Made by a program: the position numbers and the translations under genes
Part shown: piece by piece, positions 44,011 through 53,083 of the stretch
Layout of the letters: every line of letters begins with the position of its first letter
Position numbering within the stretch: position 1 is the first letter of the stretch
The notes under the pieces: model-generated
Databases searched by the model: none
What the model was told of the DNA's origin: nothing
The model's input: the letters and a program-made list of their open reading frames with translations, nothing else
From: JABGQS01 sp963666505
GTDB lineage: Bacteria > Bacillota > Clostridia > Christensenellales > SZUA-584
Assembly: GCA_963666505.2 (NCBI GenBank)
Contig: CAXXXL010000001.1
Location: forward strand, 1,054,001-1,118,000
Length of the DNA stretch: 64,000 bases
Reading direction: 5' to 3'

Positions 44011-44259
44011 ATGCTGGCAAATATTATGGTCGTTAAAGTAGAGTCGAGGAGAGAAGACTCAACAAAAGTACAGGAAGTACTTTCAAAGTTTGGATGTAGT
44101 ATCAAAGTAAGACTCGGGCTGCATGAAACGGAGAATGTGTGCAGTGAAGAAGGGCTGCTTATACTGCAGCTATCAGGTGAACGCGATGAAATGAGAAAAC
44201 TGGAGAAAGCTCTAAACGATATGAACAGGGTACAGGCAGAACTTGTACTGATGGACTAA
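44011..44259 (+). CDS. Small ACT/TM1266-like regulatory-domain protein
   Basis: 82 residues. A ferredoxin-like alpha/beta fold is suggested by IMVVKVESRREDSTKVQEVLSKFG and LLILQLSGERDEMRKLEKALNDM. The pattern resembles the ACT-like TM1266 family of putative iron-only-hydrogenase regulators. Two cysteines (GCS, NVCSE) could bind copper. It follows copA with a GGAGG site and is probably cotranscribed, suggesting a copper-linked role, which is an inference. Confidence 0.55.
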   Translation: MLANIMVVKVESRREDSTKVQEVLSKFGCSIKVRLGLHETENVCSEEGLLILQLSGERDEMRKLEKALNDMNRVQAELVLMD

Positions 44260-44265
44260 ATAAAA

Positions 44266-44306
44266 GAAAGCAAAGCGCCCGTAATATGCGAAGCGCTTTC
44301 TTTTTA
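44266..44306 (+). terminator. Terminator of the copA operon
   Basis: AAAGCGC (44272-44278) and GCGCTTT (44293-44299) with GAAAG/CTTTC extensions and a T-rich tail. Confidence 0.75.
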
Positions 44307-44315
44307 TTACTTTTT

Positions 44316-44449
44316 TCAGCCAAGCCTGTAGATGATTACTTTTAATTTTTCTTCTATGTAGTGCTTAAGATTCTGCGTATCAACGTTATTATCGTCATTA
44401 ATTATAACGTTTCCGGTCGCCAGAACAGTGCTGGCAATTGTAACTAATA
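44316..44449 (-). pseudogene. Possible remnant of a gene 3' end
   Basis: In the gap between the copA terminator and 44502, the minus strand holds an open frame of about 40 codons ending in TGA at 44316-44318. It has a coding-like composition (ASTVLATGNVIIND... then HYIEEKLKVIIYRLG). It has no start codon or ribosome site and breaks into AT-rich DNA. It may be the tail of a lost gene or chance; no family recognised. Confidence 0.3.
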
Positions 44450-44501
44450 GTAATATATACTATACTTAAAAGAAAAATTAATTATTGGATAGGAGAAAAA
44501 A

Positions 44502-44822
44502 ATGGAGGACATAAAGAAAACGATTAGTGAGTTAAAATTTGAACACGGAATATCCAGAAAAATTGAACTTACTGATGGAATAGTTACAGAATATAAAGCC
44601 ATTAGAAAGAATAAGCAACAATTGCCGCCGAATGTTTATTATGATAGAGGCTCAAATTCATTTTATAGTTATTCAGAAAATGATATTTCAGACCAGGAAC
44701 AAAGAATGTTGTTGGATCTGAAACGAACATCATATCTCAGGACAATAAAAAATATCTTAACATTCTATCTTGTTGCCTCAATTATTGGAGGAGTTATATA
44801 TATTATAGTTTTGAATCTTTGA
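44502..44822 (+). CDS. Hypothetical protein with one C-terminal membrane helix
   Basis: 106 residues: a charged N-terminal part (MEDIKKTISELKFEHG...), a Tyr/Asn-rich middle, and one hydrophobic helix at about 83-104 (ILTFYLVASIIGGVIYIIVL). GGAG precedes the ATG. More AT-rich than its neighbours and flanked by debris, which suggests recent acquisition. The N-in/C-out topology is an inference. No family recognised. Confidence 0.55.
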   Translation: MEDIKKTISELKFEHGISRKIELTDGIVTEYKAIRKNKQQLPPNVYYDRGSNSFYSYSENDISDQEQRMLLDLKRTSYLRTIKNILTFYLVASIIGGVIYIIVLNL

Positions 44823-44892
44823 AATGTTAAGTTTTTAACCAAACTTTCGCTTCAAAGCCACCTTATGTAATCAAAAAAAGAAACACCCATAT

Positions 44893-44960
44893 AAGGTCAC
44901 ACTGAGCGCAGTCGAAGGAGCTTGCACGTTTTTAACGTTCGATTCGAATCCGCCTCCCGA
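44893..44960. repeat. Dispersed-type element and tRNA-like T-arm fragment
   Basis: At 44895-44916 lies a GGTCACACTGAGCGCAGTCG-type string. From memory, similar strings are scattered between genes in many bacterial genomes. Next is a small hairpin (ACGTT-TTT-AACGT, 44927-44939), then CGATTCGAATCCGCCTCCCG (44940-44959), which looks like the T-arm and 3' acceptor of a tRNA on the plus strand. No complete tRNA is present. Confidence 0.4.
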
Positions 44961-44964
44961 AGTC

Positions 44965-45001
44965 AAAAACAAAACACACCCATTTGGGTGTGTTTTGTTT
45001 T

Positions 45002-45002
<1 letters not shown>
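44965..45002 (-). terminator. Terminator of the tRNA operon
   Basis: An 18-bp perfect hairpin (AAAAACAAAACACACCCA with TGGGTGTGTTTTGTTTTT, two-base loop) directly follows the CCA end of tRNA-Tyr. Confidence 0.85.
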
Positions 45003-45086
<84 letters not shown>

Positions 45087-45110
45087 AAAGGAATCACGCA
45101 TAAAAGCGTG

Positions 45111-45186
45111 TGGAGCTGATGATGGGACTTGAACCCGCAACCTGCTGATTACAAATCAGCTGCTCTGCCAATTGAGCTACATCAGC
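45111..45186 (-). tRNA. tRNA-Thr(TGT)
   Basis: Acceptor GCTGATG/CATCAGC, D-arm AGCTCAATTGGCAGAGC, anticodon TGT within ATTTGTAAT and T-arm GGTTCAAGTCC; encoded CCA. Confidence 0.93.
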
Positions 45187-45223
45187 ATTTTTTTGCCCTG
45201 CCGACGTGCTGCGGCAGGGCTTC

Positions 45224-45300
45224 TGGTGCCTCAGGACAGAATCGAACTGTCGACACATGGATTTTCAGTCCATTGCTCTACCAACTGAGCTACCGAGGCA
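45224..45300 (-). tRNA. tRNA-Phe(GAA)
   Basis: TGCCTCG/TGAGGCA acceptor, anticodon GAA in ACTGAAAAT, T-arm AGTTCGATTCT and encoded CCA. The gap to the next tRNA contains a small GCCCTGCCG/CGGCAGGGC hairpin at 45195-45220. Confidence 0.92.
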
Positions 45301-45342
45301 TACAAGGCGGTTTTTTCTTAAAAAATCAACCGCAGATAAGAT

Positions 45343-45419
45343 TGGCGACCCGGAAGAGACTCGAACTCTCGACCTCTAGCGTGACAGGCTAGCGTTCTAA
45401 CCAACTGAACTACCGGGCC
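45343..45419 (-). tRNA. tRNA-Asp(GTC)
   Basis: GGCCCGG/CCGGGTC acceptor, anticodon GTC in CCTGTCACG, T-arm AGTTCGAGTCT and encoded CCA. Confidence 0.93.
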
Positions 45420-45431
45420 AATGTTGTGTAT

Positions 45432-45508
45432 TGGTGGGGCCTCAGGGACTCGAACCCCGGACCGATCGGTTATGAGCCGATTGCTCTAACCAACTGAGCT
45501 AAGGCCCC
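45432..45508 (-). tRNA. tRNA with CAT anticodon (elongator Met, possibly Ile2)
   Basis: GGGGCCT/AGGCCCC acceptor, anticodon CAT in GCTCATAAC, encoded CCA. The paired first acceptor base excludes initiator fMet. The CGGCTCATAACCG anticodon arm fits either elongator Met or the lysidine-modified tRNA-Ile2; sequence alone cannot decide with certainty. Confidence 0.85.
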
Positions 45509-45536
45509 AAAAAACATACACAGATAAAAAATAAAA

Positions 45537-45611
45537 TGGTGACCCCTAGGAGAGTTGAACTCCTGTTACCGCCGTGAAAGGGCGGTGTCTTAACCACTTG
45601 ACCAAGGGGCC
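45537..45611 (-). tRNA. tRNA-Glu(TTC)
   Basis: GGCCCCT/AGGGGTC acceptor, anticodon TTC in CCTTTCACG, T-arm AGTTCAACTCT and encoded CCA. Confidence 0.93.
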
Positions 45612-45624
45612 ACGGTTTTTTGCG

Positions 45625-45704
<80 letters not shown>

Positions 45705-45726
45705 AAAGAATTTAGCGACGAGGTAT

Positions 45727-45755
45727 AATATACATTATTCTGTGGGTGTTGTCAA
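45727..45755 (-). promoter_or_regulatory. Promoter of the tRNA operon
   Basis: On the minus strand, TTGACA (45755-45750), a 17-base spacer and TATATT (45732-45727), about 25 bases before tRNA-Pro. Confidence 0.85.
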
Positions 45756-45846
45756 CAGATATTTACCTTAAACACTGTATTTATCATACACTAAAATTAC
45801 TGCCCGGGCAAAGTACAAAACATGTGCTGTCAAAGGGGATTTTAGG

Positions 45847-45875
45847 TTGATAATTAATAAGGCTGGTTATATAAT
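45847..45875 (+). promoter_or_regulatory. Promoter of the Gfo/Idh-miaB operon
   Basis: TTGATA at 45847-45852, a 17-base spacer and TATAAT at 45870-45875. The rest of the 233-base gap after tRNA-Pro shows only the tRNA promoter. Confidence 0.8.
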
Positions 45876-45937
45876 TAGAAAGGTCACTGCATAAAGCGCA
45901 AAAAAATAAATTTAATTTGAAAAGGCAGGGTAAGATT

Positions 45938-46942
45938 ATGATAAAACTTGGGCTTATCGGAGCGGGAATGATTGCGGGCATCAATACGCAGGCTATACTT
46001 AATTTCGACGTACAGGTCATAGCGATAGCGAACCGCACTGTCAGCCGTGCGCAGGCACTTGCGCAAAAGCTCGGCATAGAGAAAGCGGTATTCTATTCAG
46101 ACTATAAAGAAATGATAGAAAAAGAAAAGCTGGACGCAGTGCTCATAACCCTGTCTCACGACCTTCACCTAGACGCATTTGTTGCCTGTGCAGACAAAGG
46201 TATAGATATAATCATAGAAAAGCCGCTGGCGATGAACTATGAGGAGTGTATGCTAATAAAAGAAGCAGCAGAGCGAAACAATGTAAAATCATGTGTTTGC
46301 CACACTCAAAGATACAATCCCAATATGGCAACAGCCAGGCACCTGCTGGATACGATGAACTTCGGCAGGATATATCACATTGACGATTCGATGAGCATAT
46401 TCTACTATCATAATGAACGGGCAAGCTGGATGCTTAGTAAAGAGATATCCGGCAACGGTCCGATGATAAACTACGGAGTGCACCAGTACGACCGTGTATA
46501 TTTCCTGAAAGGCAGTTTGCCGCAGCCAAGAACGCTGTATGCGCAGCTTAGCTATAATATCCCGGAGCAGGAATGCATTTCGGCTTATACAATAAGCGGA
46601 AGCGATAAAGACGGCTTTACATACAACTTCAGCTTTTCCGGCTACAGCGGGCCTGTTCTCGGCGCTACCGACATTTTCTGCGAAAACGGAGTTATCCGTG
46701 TCATGATAGGGAACTGCCCGCAAAGTGGAATCGCATACAGCATAGATAACGAGCCTTTCAAGATGGCGCAGCCCCTGTATGACGGCAGCGAAATGTATAA
46801 GATGCAGTTTGGGGCTATTGTGGATTATCTTGAAGGCAGGGACAACAATGCGGTAGACATAGATTGGGCCTCGCAGATGGTTCGTATGATAGACTATGTC
46901 AACGAGTCTGAGGAAAAGGAAACGGTAATAAAGAATTTTTAA
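45938..46942 (+). CDS. Gfo/Idh/MocA family oxidoreductase
   Basis: 334 residues. Rossmann loop LGLIGAGMIAGIN near residue 4 for NAD(P), a conserved EKPLAMNYEE segment near 93 with the catalytic lysine, and a GPMINYGVHQYD segment near 176. These enzymes oxidise or reduce sugars, inositols or related polyols; the substrate is unknown. Start 45938 follows AGGGTAAG; an upstream TTG frame adds seven residues. The miaB gene follows 22 bases later. Confidence 0.88.
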   Translation: MIKLGLIGAGMIAGINTQAILNFDVQVIAIANRTVSRAQALAQKLGIEKAVFYSDYKEMIEKEKLDAVLITLSHDLHLDAFVACADKGIDIIIEKPLAMNYEECMLIKEAAERNNVKSCVCHTQRYNPNMATARHLLDTMNFGRIYHIDDSMSIFYYHNERASWMLSKEISGNGPMINYGVHQYDRVYFLKGSLPQPRTLYAQLSYNIPEQECISAYTISGSDKDGFTYNFSFSGYSGPVLGATDIFCENGVIRVMIGNCPQSGIAYSIDNEPFKMAQPLYDGSEMYKMQFGAIVDYLEGRDNNAVDIDWASQMVRMIDYVNESEEKETVIKNF

Positions 46943-46964
46943 ATAAACCGCAGAGAGGTACATA

Positions 46965-48317
46965 TTGACCGAGGAACTAAGAAAACACATTGCAGAATAC
47001 GCACTGACGTATCATATAGAAACTTACGGCTGCCAGATGAACGACCACGACAGCGAAAGGATTGCCGGCATACTCGAATCACTCGGGTACTGCCGCTCAG
47101 AAGACAAACAAAACGCAAGCTTTATTCTTTTCAACACATGCTGTATAAGAGAACATGCCGAAGCCCGGCTGATGGGAAACCTCGGTGCACTAAAGCGGCA
47201 CAAGGAAGAGGTAAAGAACTCTGTCATAGGTGTATGCGGCTGCATGATGCAGCAGGACGACACAGCACAGAAGATAAAGCGCCGGTTTGGCTTTGTAGAT
47301 ATGATATTCGGCACCAACAAGCTGCACCTTCTGCCGCAGATGCTTCATGACGTGCTCATAGAGGGCAGCAGAGCTGTTGTTGTGGACGAGGACGAGACAA
47401 TAGTCGAAGGCGTTCCGGCAAAGCGCAGCAGAGCTCACAGCGCCTATGTGAACATAATCTACGGCTGTAACAACTTCTGTACGTACTGTATTGTTCCGTA
47501 CGTTCGGGGCAGAGAGCGCAGCCGCAGGTCAGCAGACATAATTGAAGAGATAAAAGCGCTGTGCGATAACGGTGTAAAAGAAATCACGCTGCTTGGTCAG
47601 AACGTTAATTCATACGGAAAAGATTTAAGCGACGACCTCTTTTTTGCGCAGCTTATCCGTGAAATAGACAACCAGACTGATATAAAACGCATACGATTCA
47701 TGACTTCTCATCCAAAAGACCTGACTGACGAGCTTATTGAATGCTTTGGGGATGTAGAAAGCCTGTGCGAACACATACATCTGCCCGTTCAGTCCGGCAG
47801 CAACAGGGTGCTTGAAGCCATGAACCGCAGTTATACAATTGAGCACTATCTGTCGCTAATAGAAAAACTCAGAAAACGTGTGCCGGATATCGCCGTAACT
47901 ACGGATATAATAGTCGGTTTTCCGGGAGAAACCCAAGGAGAATTCGAAGAAACAGTCGAGCTGGCAAAAAAGGTAGGCTATGATGCCGCATACACATTTG
48001 CATATTCAAAGAGAAGGCTGACCAAAGCTGCAGATATGAGCGGACACATAGACGCAAAGACTAAAGCCGCAAGGCTGGCAGCGCTAAATAAAGTTATTTC
48101 ACAAAGCGTAGTTGAAAAGAACAAGGACTATATGGGCAAAACAGTAGAAGTGCTGGTGGACGATGTAAGCAAACGCGGCGACGGTGAAGTAACAGGAAGA
48201 ACAAGAACGGCAAAGACGGTCAATTTCTCTGGCAGTGAAGACGATATTGGAAAACTTATATCAGTGAAGATAGACAAGGTCAAAGTGCATACGCTGCACG
48301 CAGACAGGAAAGACTAG
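46965..48317 (+). CDS. miaB: tRNA-2-methylthio-N6-dimethylallyladenosine synthase
   Basis: 450 residues. The N-terminal UPF0004 domain carries ETYGCQMND, FNTCCIREHAE and GVCGCMMQ; the radical-SAM cluster motif is NNFCTYCIVPYVRGRE near 170; the TRAM domain is at the C-terminus. It adds the methylthio group to i6A37 of tRNAs reading U-starting codons. The start is TTG at 46965 after GAGAGG. The MiaA enzyme that makes its substrate is encoded at 54865. Confidence 0.93.
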   Translation: MTEELRKHIAEYALTYHIETYGCQMNDHDSERIAGILESLGYCRSEDKQNASFILFNTCCIREHAEARLMGNLGALKRHKEEVKNSVIGVCGCMMQQDDTAQKIKRRFGFVDMIFGTNKLHLLPQMLHDVLIEGSRAVVVDEDETIVEGVPAKRSRAHSAYVNIIYGCNNFCTYCIVPYVRGRERSRRSADIIEEIKALCDNGVKEITLLGQNVNSYGKDLSDDLFFAQLIREIDNQTDIKRIRFMTSHPKDLTDELIECFGDVESLCEHIHLPVQSGSNRVLEAMNRSYTIEHYLSLIEKLRKRVPDIAVTTDIIVGFPGETQGEFEETVELAKKVGYDAAYTFAYSKRRLTKAADMSGHIDAKTKAARLAALNKVISQSVVEKNKDYMGKTVEVLVDDVSKRGDGEVTGRTRTAKTVNFSGSEDDIGKLISVKIDKVKVHTLHADRKD

Positions 48318-48319
48318 AA

Positions 48320-49639
48320 ATGGCATACTACGAACGGAACAAAGCAAAGCCGGCGTTTATATTAATGATTATACTGCTGCTGCTTGTCATAGCTGCAGGA
48401 GTTTATTTCTATCTGCTCAGAGACGAGCTTGCAATAAAGAAACGATTGATAGAAACATATGACTACAGCCAGGGCGCTGTCTCTGTGTCGGTTTCGGGAC
48501 TGCGTCAGCCTGAAGGCTATCCGGCCGCCCAGACAAGTTCCGAATCGCTCAATCCGGATATATACATAACGCCTCTTGGTTTCCCGATAGAAAGCCATTC
48601 TAAAAACTGGCAGGGTGATAAACTCAAAGAAATATATGACGAATTGCTTCTGAACAAGCACGGCGAGGAAATAAACTATATTTCAAAGATAGTCGTTAAT
48701 GGCGGTGTTTCAGAGATTGGCACAAAAGACAGCGTCGTTGCCGGAACGCACTCCACTACTCAGGAATATTATCAGGTGTTTTTTGATATGCCTGCGCTGG
48801 TTCCCTCTTCGCTAAAATACGGTCTGTCAACAAATATGAGTGTTATAGAGCTTTATAACATGGACGAATATGATACCATAGAACAGGCGGCAAGGACGAT
48901 ATCCCACGAATACGGGCATCATTATACTATATTCTATTTCATGTCCGGCGATGAGCAGGTCAAAGAATCACAATACTACAGCCTGCGTGACTTTAAAGAC
49001 TACGACCATAAGTTGTTCTTCAGCAACCAGCAGGAATACTTAGAGAATCATATGTGGAGCATTTACGAAATTGCGGCTGAAGATTATGTTCAGCTGCTGG
49101 GCAGCCCGAACACACGACAGACCCGTGAATATATGGACGTGTTCGATGCGCTGGGCAGCGGAAATGGAACATATAAAATATATGCAGATTCGAACACAGC
49201 AAATGTGTTCCCGCAGGAAAATATGCAGGTGCCCTTGGCAAACGATGTAAGCGGTCTGCGAGACTATTTCTTATCATTCATAAATGATGAAAGTGATTTG
49301 GAAAGCTTGACAAAAGATGAATTCAATATACAGATTGAAAAGAAATCTAACCTAGACTATGTTTATTATAAAATAACCTGGGACAACATTTACAACAACG
49401 CCGATACGCTCTACACTCTGGTTTGCTATGACACTGATAAACAGATATACCTGCCTGTAAGAACGGTGAACGGCAATGAAAAGACTATAGCCCGAGTAGG
49501 CACAGCTGCAAAAATAAAAGGAAACGCCATATTGTCGAGGATGGACGGCGTACCAGATGAAGACCGGTATTTTAGGCTGATAGTGATACTGCCGGACGGC
49601 AGGATAATTTCTTCAGATTATTACTTTGCAGATTTTTGA
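48320..49639 (+). CDS. Membrane-anchored putative zinc metalloprotease (HExxH)
   Basis: 439 residues. One N-terminal helix (about 12-33) and a large extracellular part. A zinc-protease motif is present: ARTISHEYGHHYTIFYF near residue 195, i.e. HEYGH, with acidic IYEIAAEDYVQLLG near 245 that could give the third ligand. A possible substrate-binding domain and a C-terminal beta-rich part (YTLVCYDTDKQIYLPVRTVNG) follow. No named family recognised. Two bases separate it from miaB, so it is probably cotranscribed; the 3' end overlaps the convergent lipoprotein gene by 19 bases. Confidence 0.7.
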   Translation: MAYYERNKAKPAFILMIILLLLVIAAGVYFYLLRDELAIKKRLIETYDYSQGAVSVSVSGLRQPEGYPAAQTSSESLNPDIYITPLGFPIESHSKNWQGDKLKEIYDELLLNKHGEEINYISKIVVNGGVSEIGTKDSVVAGTHSTTQEYYQVFFDMPALVPSSLKYGLSTNMSVIELYNMDEYDTIEQAARTISHEYGHHYTIFYFMSGDEQVKESQYYSLRDFKDYDHKLFFSNQQEYLENHMWSIYEIAAEDYVQLLGSPNTRQTREYMDVFDALGSGNGTYKIYADSNTANVFPQENMQVPLANDVSGLRDYFLSFINDESDLESLTKDEFNIQIEKKSNLDYVYYKITWDNIYNNADTLYTLVCYDTDKQIYLPVRTVNGNEKTIARVGTAAKIKGNAILSRMDGVPDEDRYFRLIVILPDGRIISSDYYFADF

Positions 49640-50394
49640 TTTCGTGACTTTTTCACACCACGTACTATAAGGAGAACTATCACAACAAACACTATCAAAC
49701 TGGCGGAGGCTATCATCAGCCTGAAAAGCATTCCGGCTGAACTGAGCTTTTCGGTCACATCTGCGTATTCGTCTAAGTTTGCAGTGTTATCAAGACGAGT
49801 GCTTAAGCTTACCTGTTTTTGGCTGCCGTAATCAAGCTTCCATGTGCAGACGCCGCCGTCGACCAAGTCAGCGTTAGTCTCGGTGATTTCTCCCGGCAGG
49901 CTGACAGAGAGAGTATATTCTCCTTGATTTGCCATTGTAAAAAGCGCTTCCAGTTCGCTCTGCGGGATATCCTGAAGCTCACTCTGCCTTATTATATCCT
50001 CTAAAGAAGCGACTGCGTTAAAGCTGTAAAGATCCTCTTCAAAAGACGGCGAGTAACTGAAATCGACGCTGGTGAAAACGGATTCCTGACCACAGAGTGC
50101 CTTCGAGAAAGAATCAGCAGCAGCCTGCCTGTCATCATACAAGACGGCTTTGTGACCGGACACTGTAACGCTTTCACTTTCGATGCTGATGTCTGTGTCG
50201 AATCCAAGGCTGTTCCAGTAATCGGAAACAGAATCTGCAAAATTTCGTGCATCGAGCTCTATGCTCTTTATATCAAGAGTATATTCAATATCTGTCTCGT
50301 CGCTGTCGCCAAGACTATAGCTTACAGAAACGTCCGCACAGGCGCAGAGCAGCAGGATAACAGACAGCAGTATTATAAAAAGAGTTTTTTTCAT
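49621..50394 (-). CDS. Membrane lipoprotein (LppM/DUF3153-like)
   Basis: 257 residues. Signal ending LLLCAC (lipobox), an extracellular alpha/beta region with ETDIEYTLDIKSIELDARNF, a tail segment SLPGEITETNADLVDGGVCTWKLDYG similar to LppM-type proteins, then one membrane helix (about 222-245) and a basic tail. So it is anchored at both ends. Start 50394 follows GGAGACACC; a 22-residue longer frame lacks a signal-like start. Function unknown; it faces the metalloprotease gene. Confidence 0.65.
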   Translation of the reverse strand: MKKTLFIILLSVILLLCACADVSVSYSLGDSDETDIEYTLDIKSIELDARNFADSVSDYWNSLGFDTDISIESESVTVSGHKAVLYDDRQAAADSFSKALCGQESVFTSVDFSYSPSFEEDLYSFNAVASLEDIIRQSELQDIPQSELEALFTMANQGEYTLSVSLPGEITETNADLVDGGVCTWKLDYGSQKQVSLSTRLDNTANLDEYADVTEKLSSAGMLFRLMIASASLIVFVVIVLLIVRGVKKSRNQKSAK

Positions 50395-50470
50395 GGTGTC
50401 TCCGTTTTCGTAATATAAAAAAATTATATTGTAAAAACTTAAAACTTTCAACAAAAACACTTATTTATGA

Positions 50471-50476
50471 TATAAT
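50471..50476 (+). promoter_or_regulatory. -10 element of the mutS operon
   Basis: TATAAT at 50471-50476, 26 bases before the ATG. The matching -35 (TCAACA at 50448-50453) is a weak consensus match. Confidence 0.5.
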
Positions 50477-50501
50477 TTTTAAAAATGTACAGGAGAATGT
50501 T

Positions 50502-53072
50502 ATGGCTTCACTTACACCAATGATGAGACAATACGTAGAAATGAAAGAAAAGCACAAGGACTGTCTGCTTCTGTACAGGCTGGGAGATTTTTACGAACTT
50601 TTTTTTGAAGATGCTCTTCTTGCGTCAAAAGAGTTAGAGATTACCCTTACCGGTCGTGACTGCGGACTTGAACAAAGGGCTCCCATGTGCGGAGTTCCCT
50701 ATCATGCGGTGGGCAGTTATATCGATAAGCTGATAAAGAAGGGTTATAAAGTCGCTATATGTGAGCAGACAAGCGACCCTGCAGCATCAAAAGGCCTTGT
50801 CGAAAGAGACGTTGTGCGGATAATAACGCCTGGCACTGTTACAGAAAACGCAATGCTCAGCGAAAACGAAAATAACTATATACTAAGTTTATATATTAAC
50901 GGAAGCACCGCAGGTCTTGCATACGCAGATGTATCCACTGGCGATTTCTTTGTTGGCAAAGCGGATCTTAGCGAAGACGCTTCTGCCGTAATAAGCGAAG
51001 TCTCAAGGATAATGCCCAGCGAGATAATATACCGAAGTGAAGATAAAACGGTCATAGACGGACTCTCAGCGATGATAGCAGAGCAAAACATATTCGTAAG
51101 CGAATATCCTCAGTTTACTTTTGAAACGGACAATGCAACAGATTCACTCGAATCGCATTTTAAAGTTATGGGCCTAGGCGGGTTCGGACTGGAAGAAAAC
51201 CACCCCGGAATAAATGCCGCCGGTGCGCTAATAGACTATCTTCGCGAAACCCAGAAGAATGCACTTTCACATATCAACACTATAAAAGTAAACGATAAAC
51301 AGCATTTCATGGCTCTTGACGTGTTCACAAGAGCAAACCTTGAACTAACAAAAACGCTGCGTGAAGGCAAGGTGCGCGGCTCGTTGTTTGGCGTGATAGA
51401 CAAGACTAAAACGGCTATGGGCGCAAGGCTGCTGAAGAGATATATTAACGAGCCTCTGCAGAGTATAGCCGAGATAAACGGCCGTCTTGATGCAGTCGAG
51501 GAAATAAAGAACGATATGCGTCTGTGCGATGATATAGAAGCCGCTATAGACGGCGTTTTTGATCTGGAACGTTTGATTTCAAGGATATCCTACGCCACGC
51601 TGGATGCAAAGAACTGCCTCTCGCTTAAAGCATCTCTTGCAAAACTGCCGCAGCTAAAAAAAGTTACCGGCGGCTGCAGTACAGCGCTGCTCTCAAGGCT
51701 GAGCGGCGGGCTTGATGTGATGAAAGATATACACAGCCTGCTGGAAGCCGCAATTCATGAGAACCCTCCTGTAGGCATAACAGGGGGAGGTATTATAAAA
51801 GAAGGCTACAATGCGCAGATAGACGAGTTAAGACATGCTTCAACTAAGGGCAAAGAATGGATTGCAGAGCTTGAAACGAAGGAACAGCAGGCAACGGGAA
51901 TAAAAAAACTAAAAGTCGGCTACAACAAGGTTTTTGGTTATTATATCGAGGTCACCAACTCATATAAAGAGATGGTTCCCTACAGATACATAAGGAAACA
52001 GACTTTAGCGAACTGCGAAAGGTTCATAACTCCGGAGCTAAAGGAGATGGAGGAAAAAATCCTCGGTGCTCAGGATAAATGCATAGCCCTTGAATATGAT
52101 GCTTTTGTTAAGATAAGAGACGAATTGGCAAAAAATATAAAACGCTTCCAGAACGCTGCTAAAATAATTGCAGCGATAGATGTCCTAAGGAGTTTTGCAG
52201 CGCTCGCTTACGAAAAAAAATATTGTAAGCCTACGATGAGCGACGGAGCAGATATAACGATACACGGCGGGCGGCATCCGGTAGTTGAAGCATTCGTAAA
52301 ACAGTCATTCGTAGCAAACGATTCTTATATTACTGATGAAGAAAAGATAATGATACTGACCGGGCCGAATATGGCGGGCAAGAGCACATACATGCGTCAG
52401 GTCGCGCTGATAGTGCTGATGGCGCATATGGGCAGCTTTGTTCCTGCAAGCGATGCTTCAATATGTATTGTAGACAGGATATTCACAAGAGTGGGCGCTT
52501 CAGACAACCTTGCTTCAGGGCAGAGTACGTTCATGGTAGAGATGAACGAAGTCGCACATATACTAAACAACGCAACGCACAAAAGCCTGCTGATACTAGA
52601 CGAGATAGGGCGGGGGACAAGCACGCTCGACGGTCTGTCCATCGCCTGGTCAGTTGTGGAATACATAAGCGAGAACATAAAGGCAAAGACGCTTTTCGCA
52701 ACGCATTTTCACGAGCTTTCCGAGCTTGAAGGAATAGTAGAACACGTAAGTAACTACTCAATAAGCGTTAAAGAGCTTGAAGACACCGTTATTTTCCTTC
52801 ACAAGATAGTGCGTGGAGGAGCGGACCGAAGCTTCGGCATAGAAGTAGCAAAGCTTGCCGGAGTGCCCGGAGCAGTAACGCAGAGAGCTAAGACGATAAT
52901 GCGCTCTCTAATAGACAAGGACGAGAGCATACTCGGGCTAAAGCCTGCAAAGCAGGAGAAAAAACCGCCGAACGGCGACGAAATAACAAAAATGCTCGGC
53001 GAGATAAACCTCGACAACACAACGCCGCTTGATGCATTAAAGATACTAAGCGAGATCAAACACAAACTATAG
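50502..53072 (+). CDS. mutS: DNA mismatch repair protein MutS
   Basis: 856 residues. The mismatch-reading phenylalanine-glutamate motif RLGDFYELF near residue 26, Walker A TGPNMAGKSTYMRQ near 622, Walker B ILDEIGRGTSTLDG near 697 and FATHFHEL near 730. It recognises mispaired bases. Full length; AGGAGAATG ribosome site. Starts the mutS-mutL-miaA-hfq-YnbB operon, a common Clostridia arrangement. Confidence 0.95.
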   Translation: MASLTPMMRQYVEMKEKHKDCLLLYRLGDFYELFFEDALLASKELEITLTGRDCGLEQRAPMCGVPYHAVGSYIDKLIKKGYKVAICEQTSDPAASKGLVERDVVRIITPGTVTENAMLSENENNYILSLYINGSTAGLAYADVSTGDFFVGKADLSEDASAVISEVSRIMPSEIIYRSEDKTVIDGLSAMIAEQNIFVSEYPQFTFETDNATDSLESHFKVMGLGGFGLEENHPGINAAGALIDYLRETQKNALSHINTIKVNDKQHFMALDVFTRANLELTKTLREGKVRGSLFGVIDKTKTAMGARLLKRYINEPLQSIAEINGRLDAVEEIKNDMRLCDDIEAAIDGVFDLERLISRISYATLDAKNCLSLKASLAKLPQLKKVTGGCSTALLSRLSGGLDVMKDIHSLLEAAIHENPPVGITGGGIIKEGYNAQIDELRHASTKGKEWIAELETKEQQATGIKKLKVGYNKVFGYYIEVTNSYKEMVPYRYIRKQTLANCERFITPELKEMEEKILGAQDKCIALEYDAFVKIRDELAKNIKRFQNAAKIIAAIDVLRSFAALAYEKKYCKPTMSDGADITIHGGRHPVVEAFVKQSFVANDSYITDEEKIMILTGPNMAGKSTYMRQVALIVLMAHMGSFVPASDASICIVDRIFTRVGASDNLASGQSTFMVEMNEVAHILNNATHKSLLILDEIGRGTSTLDGLSIAWSVVEYISENIKAKTLFATHFHELSELEGIVEHVSNYSISVKELEDTVIFLHKIVRGGADRSFGIEVAKLAGVPGAVTQRAKTIMRSLIDKDESILGLKPAKQEKKPPNGDEITKMLGEINLDNTTPLDALKILSEIKHKL

Positions 53073-53083
53073 CAGAGGATAAA

